From assembly GCA_903892995.1 (NCBI GenBank), contig CAITKP010000024.1, positions 1-64,000 on the forward strand: a stretch of 64,000 nucleotides of DNA, written 5' to 3'. Positions 47,305 through 56,000 of this stretch are shown in pieces (position 1 is the stretch's first letter; every line of letters starts with the position of its first letter). The notes under the pieces were generated by a model. It was given only the letters and a program-made list of their open reading frames with translations, was not told the DNA's origin and made no database searches. Source of the DNA: an uncultured Campylobacterales bacterium. Its GTDB lineage: Bacteria > Campylobacterota > Campylobacteria > Campylobacterales > Sulfurimonadaceae. The position numbers and the translations under genes were made by a program.

Positions 47305-47504
47305 GAAGTCAAAGCATACAAAACTGTAAAAGAATTTCAGGAGATAACAAATAAGCAAATTGGGGACGTTCAAAACAAACTCAACAACAGACCAAGAAAA
47401 ATACTGGGATATAAGACACCAGCAGAAGTGTTCTTTGATACAATTACAAAATCTTATTCTATAGCTTAACGGTCTGGTGCACTTACTATTTAAATTGGCG
47501 AAAG
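47305..47504 (+). mobile_element. IS30-family remnant (transposase C-terminus and right end)
   Basis: The frame 47305-47469 ends the transposase: EFQEITNKQIGDVQNKLNN followed by RPRKILGYKTPAEVFFDTI, the typical IS30 C-terminal motif N-x-RPRK-LGYKTP-EVF. It opens after an in-frame stop at 47302-47304, so about 55 codons remain of a roughly 300-codon gene. The 34 bases after the stop (GGTCTGGTGCACTTACTATT...) resemble an IS30 right inverted repeat. No left end was found. Confidence 0.85.
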
Positions 47505-47529
47505 TTAAATTAATTGTAGAGTTAAAAGG

Positions 47530-47579
47530 TGGTGGCCAATCTCGGAATCGAACCAAGGACACAGTGATTTTCAGTCACT
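47530..47579 (-). pseudogene. 3' half of tRNA-Phe (GAA): island attachment-site fragment
   Basis: The reverse strand gives the complete anticodon arm AGTGACTGAAAATCACT (anticodon GAA), variable region, T arm CTTGGTTCGATTCCGAG, acceptor 3' strand ATTGGCC and encoded ACCA, but the D arm and 5' acceptor strand are missing and replaced by unrelated AT-rich sequence. A 3' tRNA half that ends at the anticodon arm is the usual scar of integration by a tyrosine integrase. An integrase gene lies 1.9 kb to the right. The functional tRNA-Phe would be at the other island end, not in this window. Confidence 0.88.
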
Positions 47580-47900
47580 TTTTGATTGTTTTTTAATAAA
47601 GCTTAATTGTTTATATATGTACATAAAATTACCTATTTTATGGACTTAAAGCCTAGTATTTGTTTTTTATTTACTTTTATACTATTGTACTCTTTTTTAA
47701 ATTTTGTAGTAAAAAATGTAGTAAAAAAATGTACAATTTTCAAACAAAAATTGAAAATAATATTTGGAAAGAATGATATAGTTTATATGTCATATGATGT
47801 ATAAATTATGCACTATTATTAAATATATTTAAGCTTTAATGTGCTAAAAAAGCATATTTAATACTTTTTCTATATAAATTACACTTAATTTAAATTAGTA
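47580..47900. other. AT-rich region upstream of abiE, with an inverted repeat
   Basis: About 320 bases without a convincing gene. It contains a perfect 10-bp inverted repeat, TATTAAATAT at 47817-47826 and ATATTTAATA at 47854-47863, located 38-84 bases before the AbiEi start. AbiEi antitoxins are known to repress their own promoter by binding inverted repeats, so this is a candidate operator. Only a short 65-codon frame with poor composition (47607-47804) is otherwise present. Confidence 0.45.
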
Positions 47901-48566
47901 ATGTATAATACTCCTATGAATATATATCAACTAAAAAAACTGATCAGATTAAATGTCTTTACAACTGAGATGATAAAACCTATCTTGGAACAAGAGTATC
48001 AAGAACCTATCAAAAAAATCAATAATATGGTTAAAAAAGGGGAATTGATACGCTTAAAAAGAGGTGTATATATTTTAGGAACAGAGTATAGAGACTATTC
48101 TCTGAATATGGTCACTATAGCCAATATGCTTCATAAACCCTCTTATGTATCCTATGAATATGCATTATCCTATCATGGTTTGATACCTGAGAGAGTATAT
48201 ACAGTTACTTCAGCTACTACATATCGCCCTGAAATATATACTACAGAAGTAGGTACATTTAGTTACAAAAAAATCCCATCTAAAGTGTACTCTTTAGGAA
48301 TTGACTGGAAATTTGATGAACATGATGGTGGCTATATGATCGCAACTGCTGAAAAAGCGTTATGCGATCTGGTTTACGCTGATCAAAGGATAGTTGGCAT
48401 AGATAAAGATGATATGTTAGAGTACCTCGAAGATGACCTCCGTATAGAATGGGAAGAACTGGAAAAATTAGATACAACTCTTCTTTGGAAAATCTCTATG
48501 GCATACTCATCTTCGAGATTACGAAATATGGCAGCAAGTATTAAAAAAAGGCAAAAAAATGGCTGA
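47901..48566 (+). CDS. AbiEi-type antitoxin and autorepressor
   Basis: 221 residues: N-terminal winged helix (VFTTEMIKPILEQEYQEPIKKINNMVKKGELIRLKRGVYIL split into helix and wing) and a central segment SYVSYEYALSYHGLIPERVYTVTSAT typical of the AbiEi family. C-terminal helices probably neutralise the toxin. It overlaps the toxin gene by eight bases. AbiE is a type IV toxin-antitoxin system that gives abortive phage resistance. An ATG five codons downstream is an alternative start. Confidence 0.88.
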   Translation: MYNTPMNIYQLKKLIRLNVFTTEMIKPILEQEYQEPIKKINNMVKKGELIRLKRGVYILGTEYRDYSLNMVTIANMLHKPSYVSYEYALSYHGLIPERVYTVTSATTYRPEIYTTEVGTFSYKKIPSKVYSLGIDWKFDEHDGGYMIATAEKALCDLVYADQRIVGIDKDDMLEYLEDDLRIEWEELEKLDTTLLWKISMAYSSSRLRNMAASIKKRQKNG

Positions 48567-49455
48567 TACACATCCACATATTACAGCAATGCTTCAAAAA
48601 TATGATCTTACTAAAGATGATCCATATGAAGCACTAAGAGAGATATTGCAAGAAATAGTTTTATATGCACTCAGTGATGCAGGTTTTTTTAACCATGCCG
48701 TATTTTATGGTGGTACAGCACTTAGAATATTATATGGTCTTCCAAGATTTTCCGAAGATCTTGATTTTTCACTACTAAAGCCAGATCCATCATTTGATCT
48801 TAGTAAATATGAAAAAGCGGTATTGGACACACTTTACACTTATGGATTTGAAGCTCAGGTTGAAACAAAGATCAAAGATCAGAGTGCAATACAATCAGCA
48901 TTTATAAAAGGTAATACAATAAAGCATCTTCTTGCTATTAACGCTCCTGAAGATATTGTAAAGAGTTTTAATGCAGGTAAAATATTAAAAATAAAATTTG
49001 AAGTAGATACCGAGCCTCCTATCAACTTTGAAGAGGAGCAAAAGCTACATTTAACTCCTGCACCATTTATGGTAAGAAGTATGAAACCCTCTTCATTGTT
49101 TGCAGGTAAGCTCCATGCAGTTTTATGTCGTGGATGGAAAACTAGACCAAAAGGGCGTGATTGGTATGATATGGTTTGGTATGTACAAAATGGGTATCAA
49201 GTCAATTTAACGCATCTTGCCACTCGGCTACTACAAAGCTGTAAAGCTCTAGAAGAAGCAGAGATAGAGTTGCCAAACACACTTGAGCAATATAATCAGA
49301 AAATAGTAGTTGGTTTACTTCAACAAAGAGTTGAGTCATTAGACATTGAATTGGCAAAGAAAGATGTCCGCCGTTTTATCTATGATGAAAAAGAGTTAGA
49401 AATATGGAGTAAGGATTTTTTCTCAAGCTTAATTCAAATGATCAAGTTTCAATAA
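48559..49455 (+). CDS. AbiEii-type nucleotidyltransferase toxin
   Basis: 298 residues. The nucleotidyltransferase motif FYGGTALRILYGLPRFSEDLDFSL (read as GGTALR and RFSEDLDF), the lysine in SSLFAGKLHAVLCR and the GRDWYDMVWY motif are the four AbiEii signature elements; all key residues are present. AbiEii-type toxins transfer nucleotides to tRNA ends or other targets and halt growth. It is the second gene of the abiE pair, 13 bases upstream of the integrase gene. Confidence 0.9.
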   Translation: MADTHPHITAMLQKYDLTKDDPYEALREILQEIVLYALSDAGFFNHAVFYGGTALRILYGLPRFSEDLDFSLLKPDPSFDLSKYEKAVLDTLYTYGFEAQVETKIKDQSAIQSAFIKGNTIKHLLAINAPEDIVKSFNAGKILKIKFEVDTEPPINFEEEQKLHLTPAPFMVRSMKPSSLFAGKLHAVLCRGWKTRPKGRDWYDMVWYVQNGYQVNLTHLATRLLQSCKALEEAEIELPNTLEQYNQKIVVGLLQQRVESLDIELAKKDVRRFIYDEKELEIWSKDFFSSLIQMIKFQ

Positions 49456-49468
49456 AAGGTTTCTAATT

Positions 49469-50575
49469 ATGGCACTAAAACCAGCTGGTGGAAAATATGA
49501 TGGTGTGTGGGTCAATGAACTCAAAAATGGCAATACAGCATATTATATAAACTACCGTGATGAAAATGGAAAACCCGTTAAGAAAAAAGTCGGAGTTAAA
49601 ACAAAGCAGTCCAATTTTACAGTTAAAGATGCTTATGATCGTCTCATACAAACTAAGCATTATTTATCAACTGGACAAGAAACTCCTTTCCAATCACAAC
49701 GCTCAAAAAAATTTACTTTTGCAGATTCATGGGAATCTTATTTTTTATGGGCTAAAGCCAACAAAAAAACTTATATGAAAGATGAAGAATATTATCGTCT
49801 TCATATTTCACCCGTTTTTGCCAACAAGGAAGTCAAAAAAATCAAGTCGAGTGATATTGAAACCTTCAAACAGTCCTATCTTGAAAGAGGCTTTGCCAAC
49901 CAATCAACCAAACATTATATTGGTCTTATCCGCCATGTAATAAATCATGCTATCAAGAATGATCTTATCTCCAACTATACTAACCCAATAAGCGCTGGCA
50001 AAGTCAAACTTCCAACAATTGATAATGCTCGACAAGCATTTCTCACTAAAGAGCAAGCAGAAGCTATTTTAAGTGAATTGAGCCAATACGATAATGATTT
50101 ACTATATCAGATTACCATCATGCTCCTATATACAGGAGCAAGGTTTGGAGAGATCGTTGATTTAACATGGAGCAATATCAATTTTGAAACCAATATGATC
50201 TATTTTAAATCCACAAAAAATGGAAATGCGCGATGGATCAGTATGCATAAACTTGTTAGAAAGGTTGTGCTTGAGCTTATAAAACAGAAAAAAAGTAATT
50301 TTATATTTCTAAATACTTTAGGAGAAAAACTAAATCGTCTTTCAAAAACTTGGCAAATCGTTGTGGATAATGTCATAGATGGAAATATTAATGCTGATCC
50401 AAAACAAAGAATTACTATTCATAGCTTGCGCCACACACATGCGAGTTGGCTTGCGATGAGAGGACTTGATATTTTACATATCAAAGAACAACTTGGACAT
50501 AAAACATTGGATATGACAATGCGATATGCTCACCTTATTCCAAACAAACGGCATGAAGCAACAGAACTGCTTTAA
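49469..50575 (+). CDS. Tyrosine integrase of the island
   Basis: 368 residues. N-terminal arm-binding domain (GGKYDGVWVNELKNGNTAYYINYRD in two strands), a SAM-like core-binding domain and a catalytic domain with Arg in YTGARFGEIV, Lys in STKNGNAR, HSLRHTHAS, His in LGHKTL and Tyr in MRYAHL; all catalytic residues are intact. The type is that of phage and genomic-island integrases that use tRNA genes. It lies 1.9 kb from the tRNA-Phe fragment and probably inserted this island. No excisionase gene was recognised next to it. Confidence 0.93.
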   Translation: MALKPAGGKYDGVWVNELKNGNTAYYINYRDENGKPVKKKVGVKTKQSNFTVKDAYDRLIQTKHYLSTGQETPFQSQRSKKFTFADSWESYFLWAKANKKTYMKDEEYYRLHISPVFANKEVKKIKSSDIETFKQSYLERGFANQSTKHYIGLIRHVINHAIKNDLISNYTNPISAGKVKLPTIDNARQAFLTKEQAEAILSELSQYDNDLLYQITIMLLYTGARFGEIVDLTWSNINFETNMIYFKSTKNGNARWISMHKLVRKVVLELIKQKKSNFIFLNTLGEKLNRLSKTWQIVVDNVIDGNINADPKQRITIHSLRHTHASWLAMRGLDILHIKEQLGHKTLDMTMRYAHLIPNKRHEATELL

Positions 50576-50737
50576 ATAAAAAAAGTGATATTTTTTTACT
50601 CAACTAATTTTTATTTTTAAGGGAAAAAACCGCTTCTTCCCAATTTGTTCTACTTATTAATGATATTTTTTTTTATATTTTATTAAATATTACCTTTTTT
50701 CAAATCAGGCAAAAAATTTTCAAAACCATTATACTTT

Positions 50738-50860
50738 CCCCATGATTATTCAACGGGGTACCAAGTGCGTTTAAACACTCCCGAAAAGGAATACAGTCTC
50801 TTTGACTGTCGGATGCCTCCCGGCATCCCGTTGAGTAATTTCACGGGAACACTTGGTGCC
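50738..50860 (+). ncRNA. Candidate structured RNA or folded DNA site
   Basis: A GC-richer block in AT-rich surroundings, full of nested inverted repeats: CCCC/GGGG (50738-50758), an outer 11-bp stem GGTACCAAGTG (50757-50767) with CACTTGGTGCC (50850-50860, one G-T pair), and inside it ACAGTC/GACTGT (50793-50809), GGATGCC/GGCATCC (50811-50828) and CCCG/CGGG (50827-50847). The layout is a closed multi-branch fold. I do not recognise the family. A short frame (50765-50971) overlaps it but looks incidental. It could be a non-coding RNA starting a transcript that ends at 51339, or an origin of transfer. Confidence 0.5.
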
Positions 50861-51300
50861 TGCTTCCCTTTACTCTTCTTACCATTGTTAAAAAATGATA
50901 GGCGTGTCATTAAGCGTCTGGTGATAGTATATATCTTAATCATGTTCATCATAATCTCTGCTCATGATTAGTACCAAGGATATAGAAAAAATAGTAGAAA
51001 TTAATGCAGTTGCGGCTGACTCTCACATGGAAACAAAAAGGGGGATCGACTACACGTAGATATTCGTGTCAAAGAAGAACTTTGATATAACGGGCGCTGT
51101 AGTATGAAGTTATGCACTCATCACCTTCCCACATCACGACCTAAATCCAAGACTCTCACATATTGGACAAGGAACAAGCTGTACAGTACAACCGACAGTT
51201 GATTAGATGTGCTCTAACCGAGCGTGTAAAAGGCAAAGAGGCAGTTCGACGAGCAATCGAAACGACGGAATTATAACATAAATTGAAAAGTTATAAAACC
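50861..51300 (+). other. Hairpin-rich tract with decayed or unrecognised coding content
   Basis: No intact gene. Short hairpins: TAATCATG/CATGATTA (50937-50970), ACACG/CGTGT (about 51052-51069), TCAAAG/CTTTGA (51069-51085) and TTATAAC/GTTATAA (about 51272-51297). Three frames have protein-like stretches that are not continuous: one from ATG 50966 reading MISTKDIEKIVEINAVAADS and SKKNFDITGAVV with an internal stop, one reading YALITFPHHDLNPRLS, and one reading AVQYNRQLIRCALTERV to a stop near 51275. They may be pieces of one broken gene or chance. I cannot name it. Confidence 0.35.
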
Positions 51301-51315
51301 CGATATCCCCGAAGT

Positions 51316-51339
51316 ATGCCCAATTTTTTGGGTATTTTT
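51316..51339 (+). terminator. Rho-independent terminator
   Basis: ATGCCCAA TTTT TTGGGTAT forms an eight-pair stem (one G-T) with a four-base loop followed by TTTT. It would end a plus-strand transcript through the structured region, and its complement has A/T content that may also serve the minus-strand ygjP operon before the resolvase unit was inserted. Confidence 0.7.
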
Positions 51340-51344
51340 CAGCC

Positions 51345-51381
51345 CTTCTCTCAGCCACTCCTCGCTACTCACTCTGGAATT
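51345..51381. repeat. Left copy of a 37-bp direct repeat flanking the serine recombinase
   Basis: CTTCTCTCAGCCACTCCTCG... matches 52353-52389 over 37 bases with one mismatch (G versus C in CTC[G/C]CTACTCAC). It directly follows the terminator at 51316-51339. Together the two copies bracket about 970 bp containing the recombinase gene. Confidence 0.88.
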
Positions 51382-51400
51382 CTTATATTTTTTCAAGCAC

Positions 51401-51444
51401 TTCTCATGACACAACCTTCAATATTAAAAGCTCTGTCATGAGAA
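51401..51444. repeat. 11-bp perfect inverted repeat
   Basis: TTCTCATGACA at 51401-51411 and TGTCATGAGAA at 51434-51444 are perfect reverse complements separated by 22 bases. It lies just inside the left 37-bp repeat, downstream of the serine recombinase. It could be a recombination site, an operator or part of a terminator; no T-run follows. Confidence 0.6.
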
Positions 51445-51563
51445 AATTCTTTTTTATGTTTTACACTGCGTATTTGAAGATTAATTTCTTGACGAAACGA
51501 CTTTTAAATCGACAGATCTCTTTTCATGAATTACTCCTAAATCTTGAATTAAAAATTGTAGTA

Positions 51564-52118
51564 CTATATGCGTTTGAGCGTATCAATCAATGTCGATCTC
51601 TTCACACCAAACGTTCTACAAACAGCAGCTTTGCTCATACCACCAGATAACGCCTCTTGAATTATCAATAGTTTTTCATCATCAATCGCTTTTGGTCTAC
51701 CACCAATCTTACCTCTTGCTCTTGCAGAATCTAAACCGGCTTTTACACGTTGCTGTATCAAACTTCTTTCAAATTGGGCTAATGCACCAAAGATATGAAA
51801 AAATAGTTCACCACTCGGTGTGCTTGTATCCATCCCCTCAGTTAGTGATACAAATGAAATACCTCTTTCTTTTAAAGTGTTGATGATTGAAATTAAGTGA
51901 GCAAGACTTCTTCCAAGACGATCAAGTTTCCAAACAACAAGCGTATCTCCAGTTTGCAAAAAATCTAAGGCTTGCGATAAACCCTCTCTTGTATCTTTAG
52001 AGCCAGAGATTTGATCTTCAAAAATATTTCTGCTATCAATCCCATAAGATAAAAGAGCATCTTTTTGTAATTGAGTTGATTGTTCTTCAGTGGAAACGCG
52101 CATATATCCAATTAGCAT
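51564..52118 (-). CDS. Serine recombinase (resolvase/invertase family)
   Basis: 184 residues. Catalytic Ser in IGYMRVSTEEQ, conserved Arg residues in VVWKLDRLGRS, the long E-helix segment GALAQFERSLIQQRVKAGLDSARARGKIGGRP and a C-terminal helix-turn-helix (SGGMSKAAVCRTFGVKRSTL). Size and order are those of Hin/Pin/Tn3-resolvase small serine recombinases. It lies alone inside a unit bounded by 37-bp direct repeats; palindromic sequences that could be its recombination sites lie upstream at 52134-52250. Confidence 0.93.
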   Translation of the reverse strand: MLIGYMRVSTEEQSTQLQKDALLSYGIDSRNIFEDQISGSKDTREGLSQALDFLQTGDTLVVWKLDRLGRSLAHLISIINTLKERGISFVSLTEGMDTSTPSGELFFHIFGALAQFERSLIQQRVKAGLDSARARGKIGGRPKAIDDEKLLIIQEALSGGMSKAAVCRTFGVKRSTLIDTLKRI

Positions 52119-52133
52119 ACGGAAAACCTCTAT

Positions 52134-52250
52134 TATAATGTTTTCGTATTATATCATATTCCGACATAGTTTTTCGTCTATTTTATGAGGTTGTTTTTGA
52201 AGTTTTTAATCATGAAAGCTTATGTGTCGGAAAACAAATGTTTTTCGGCA
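52134..52250. promoter_or_regulatory. Candidate res-like recombination site/promoter region of the serine recombinase
   Basis: Upstream of the recombinase start lie TTCCGACA (about 52161) and TGTCGGAA (about 52223), a perfect 8-bp inverted pair about 55 bp apart, together with AT-rich half-sites such as TTTTCGTATTATATCA. Small serine recombinases commonly bind several such dyads next to their own gene and regulate it. The assignment is by position and symmetry only. Confidence 0.45.
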
Positions 52251-52352
52251 TGCAGTTTTTGTAAATAATCGAAGAACTTGCTCAAACACTAATGAATTTT
52301 TCAGCCATATACGACTAATCTAAATTTGCTCGGCGATTTTTCTGAAAGCACA

Positions 52353-52389
52353 CTTCTCTCAGCCACTCCTCCCTACTCACTCTGGAATT
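52353..52389. repeat. Right copy of the 37-bp direct repeat
   Basis: Same 37 bases as 51345-51381 with one mismatch. It begins three bases beyond the stop codon of the ygjP-like gene, so the original downstream end of the defence operon was probably split here by the recombinase unit. Confidence 0.88.
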
Positions 52390-52392
52390 TAT

Positions 52393-53088
52393 TTAGACCA
52401 TCTTTTCCAATTTCATTTTACGTCGTTCCCAATCTGGCATCTTTCGTTGCAACAGATCGTAGAAAGCTTTGCTATGATCATGAAAAAGCAGATGGCACAG
52501 TTCATGTGTCATAACGTAATCAATGCACGCTTTAGGCGCTTTAATAAGATTAATATTGAGTGTGAGCGTCCCTGATTTTGCTAAGCTTCCCCACCTTTTT
52601 TCAAGTTTCTTAACAACAATTTTCGGTGGTATAAGTCTCAACTCTTCAAACATTTTCCAGCACCGTTGAAAACTCTGATTAAAATGTTCGGTAGCTTTTT
52701 GCCGATACCACCGTTCCAACATGTTTCGCACCTTGGTCGTATCCGAATCACGAATAGATACAATCAGGTTGCCTCCATTTATTTTAACCCCTTTCCCCTC
52801 ACTGATAACTCGTAAACGGTACCTTCGACCTAGATAGAGATGCGATTCTCCTCCGATGTATTGTCGAGAAGCTTCTTTTGGATGATACTGTGCAAAAAAA
52901 TCTTGTTGTTTTGATATCCATCGTACTCTTTTGAGGACTTTTTTATTGATTGCTTCGATTGATGTTTCAAGTGGTGCTTTGACAACAACTTTCATATCGG
53001 GATGTACAGATATAGCCATAGTTCTTCTCTGCACATACTCCACATCATAAGTGATACATCGCTCACCATAACAAACCGTCTGCATCAA
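52393..53088 (-). CDS. YgjP/DUF45-type zinc metallopeptidase
   Basis: 231 residues. The C-terminal half has the zinc motif MTHELCHLLFHDHS (HExxH) and the preceding KRWGSLAKSGTLTLNINLIKAP segment that defines the YgjP-like (DUF45, SprT-like) family; the N-terminal part is a beta-rich region (RTMAISVHPDMKVVVKAP). Such genes are frequent companions of type I hsdR genes, with unknown role. The start overlaps the hsdR stop by four bases, making it the last gene of the defence operon. Confidence 0.88.
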   Translation of the reverse strand: MMQTVCYGERCITYDVEYVQRRTMAISVHPDMKVVVKAPLETSIEAINKKVLKRVRWISKQQDFFAQYHPKEASRQYIGGESHLYLGRRYRLRVISEGKGVKINGGNLIVSIRDSDTTKVRNMLERWYRQKATEHFNQSFQRCWKMFEELRLIPPKIVVKKLEKRWGSLAKSGTLTLNINLIKAPKACIDYVMTHELCHLLFHDHSKAFYDLLQRKMPDWERRKMKLEKMV

Positions 53089-56000
53089 GGCATCCTGTGT
53101 TTAGCAACTTGCATCGTTTTTTCGATAATAGTGTCCATTTGCTCGGTTGATAAATCAATATTTTTTGCTTCTTTGACTTCATCAAAAAGGTAGTCATCAA
53201 TTTCATTGATTGCTTTATTAACAGCATTTGTATCATCCCAAAACTGCACTTTGTAATGTTTATTGATTATGGCGTCAATCCATAATGCAGTATCGGCTGC
53301 AACTACATCATCACCAATAAACGTTTTAATCACACCGAAGTATGCGGCTGCGTTGTCATTACCCTCAATATTAACTGGGATTCCCTCATGTTTTTTAGTC
53401 GCAACAGTATCACGTAAATCCATCACCTTCCCGAGGTATTCCAGATCTGATATCCGTTTAGCTTTGAATGCATCGATAGCTTCTTGTATCAGCTTAGAAA
53501 ACTTCTCGTAAAACGCTGGATCTTCTTCCATTTTTTCGATTACTGTTTTAATGGTGGCATGCGCGATCATATCCGCTTTTGCCGCAGTGGTTTTTGCATT
53601 GTGGATACCACGTCCCTCTTTCATCTCATTAAACATCTGCTCATCGAAGATATTGACAGGCTCATTGAGTTGAATCACTTCATTAGCCTGAATCTGCGTA
53701 TCGAGAAGCTTTTTAATACGTGGTTCATACTCACGATAGTTGATTGTTTCAGCATATCGAAGCTTTACGCTCTTTTTGAGATTTTCAAATCGTCTCAAAT
53801 CATCTTTATACATACGAATTCGATGTTCTGGAGTTTCCATAACAAATTTTTCACTGGATAATGCAATCGCAAGTGTTTTAGCAAATTCATTCAAACAATC
53901 ATAGAATTTATCCCGCTTAGTTACATCTCCCAATAGTTGCTCATATGCTTCTTCATCTTTAGAGTTTTTGACCTCTTTAAAGATATCCCAGAGATTTGAA
54001 TGATGCTGAGGAAGCTTGGCAACTTCTTCATTGATAGACGTCAGAGTTCCAGCCAAATCTTGTGCATCAAATCCATCTAATCCAGCATCTTTATACATCG
54101 TAAGCGCCTGATCGAGTTCACCAAGGACGCTTACATAATCAACGATATATCCAAAGTCTTTACCGTCTGCAAGACGATTAACACGAGCGATTGCTTGCAG
54201 AAGTGTATGTTCACGCAATATCCGACATAGATAAAGAACAGCATTGTTTGGTGCATCAAATCCAGTGAGGAGTTTATCGACGACGATCAGGATTTCAGGA
54301 CTCTCACCGTTTTTAAACTGATTGATAATCTGTTTTGTATACTCTTCCTCACTACCGTATCGCTTCATCATTTTTTGCCAAAATTTGACTACTTCGTCGG
54401 TTGGTTCATCATCGACACTTTCAAACCCCTCACGCATGTCAGGACCGGAAATAATCACTCCAGATGTAACCACACCCAGTTCATTTAAATACTCTTGATA
54501 TTTGAGAGCGGCTACTTTTCCCGGAGCAACTAATTGCGCTTTAAATCCGCTCCCCTGCCAATTAGCACGATAGTGTTCACTAATGTCAAAAGAGCGCATA
54601 TATATTACTTGATTTGTTTTATTGAGCATTTCTGCACGGGCATATTTACGTTTTAGATCGGCCTTTTGTTCTTTAGTAAGCCCCTCTGTATGACGTTCAA
54701 ACCACAGATCAATAGCTGCTTTGTTTTGCTCCATCTCGACATGCCGTCCCTCATAAAGCAGCGGTACGACAGCACCGTCTTCAACTGCCTGCGTAATAGA
54801 GTAATGAGGATCAATCAGAGAACCGAATTTATTAAAATTGTTTTTCTCTTTTTTGAGTAATGGAGTTCCCGTAAATCCGAGATAACAGGCGTTAGGAAAC
54901 ATCTGTCGCATACGTGCCGCGAATGATCCAAAGTTTGAGCGGTGACTTTCATCGATCAGCATAAAAATATCAGGTGAATCATCTTGAATTTTTTTAACAT
55001 TGAGCGCTTTATCAAACTTGTGGATCAGCGTCGTCACAATGCCGGCTTGTTTTTCTGCAACGAGTTCGAGAAGATTTCGGCCCGATGTCGCGCGGGAAGC
55101 ATCCAGTCCACATGCCACAAAAGTATTAGAGAGTTGTTTGTCCAAATCGTCACGGTCGGTAATCAAAATGATACGTGGGTTGGGAATGCCTTGCTCCATT
55201 ACGAGCGATCTGGCTAACATCACCATTGTGAGCGATTTCCCTGATCCTTGCGTATGCCAGATGACACCACCCTCTCGTTTACCATCATGGATATTTTTAA
55301 CCCGTTGTAACGTCGATTTTATGACGAAATACTGCTGATACCGAGCAATCTTCTTAATCCCTCCATCAAAGAGGGTAAAACGATATGCCAGATCCAACAA
55401 CCGCTCAGGTGAACAAAGGGCATGAATAGTACGATCCTGTTCCGTAACAGCTCTTTCCCCTTCGCCCTCCAGTGCATCGAAATAACCCCGAGCTTTTTCA
55501 AAATCTCCCGAAAACAACACCGATTTTTCACTCTCTATAAGTTGAGTATTAACTATCTTTGATACTGTTTCATCAGTAAATATCTGTTCTTTCCATACCG
55601 CCCAGAATTTTTTTGGTGTTCCGGTCGTTGCATAAAGAGCACTGTTTTTATTGACTGCCAATACCATTTGTACTGTAGTAAAGAGTTTAGGGATGTAGTC
55701 ATCATTTTGGTTCCGGATATTTTGGCTAATAGCCTGATCGACTTCGACTTTAGGCGATTTGCACTCGATGACGCACAATGGTATTCCATTGACAAACAAA
55801 ACGATATCAGGACGTGCGGTTTCAGTAGAACGATTACGTTCTACACTGTATTCAGCCGTAACATGGTAGGTATTGTTCTGCGGATTTTTCCAGTCGATAT
55901 ACTGCAACGTAAAACTCTTACTGTCACCCTCGATATTCTGCTCTAATGCCGTCCCCAATGTCAGCAAATCATAAACCGATTCATTGGTTTTTAACAAACC

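Noticed and set aside
47182-47562. Minus-strand frame of 126 codons
   Set aside because: It is the shadow of the IS30 remnant and of the tRNA-Phe fragment and has a Cys/Phe-rich, non-protein-like composition.
47530-47579. Functional tRNA-Phe
   Set aside because: The D arm and the 5' acceptor strand are missing; only the 3' half remains.
50738-50860. Integron attC site
   Set aside because: The core GTTRRRY and its partner are not present at the arm ends, and no integron-type integrase is near.
50960-51345. tmRNA (ssrA) candidate because of GGGGATCGAC and a downstream hairpin
   Set aside because: No tRNA-like end with T arm and CCA and no proteolysis-tag frame of the usual kind could be found.
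50600-51560. Retron or diversity-generating element
   Set aside because: No reverse transcriptase gene is encoded in the neighbourhood, so only the structure itself is reported.
51438-51650. Short plus-strand frame opposite the serine recombinase
   Set aside because: It overlaps the 3' end of the recombinase and an inverted repeat and has no ribosome site or recognisable content.
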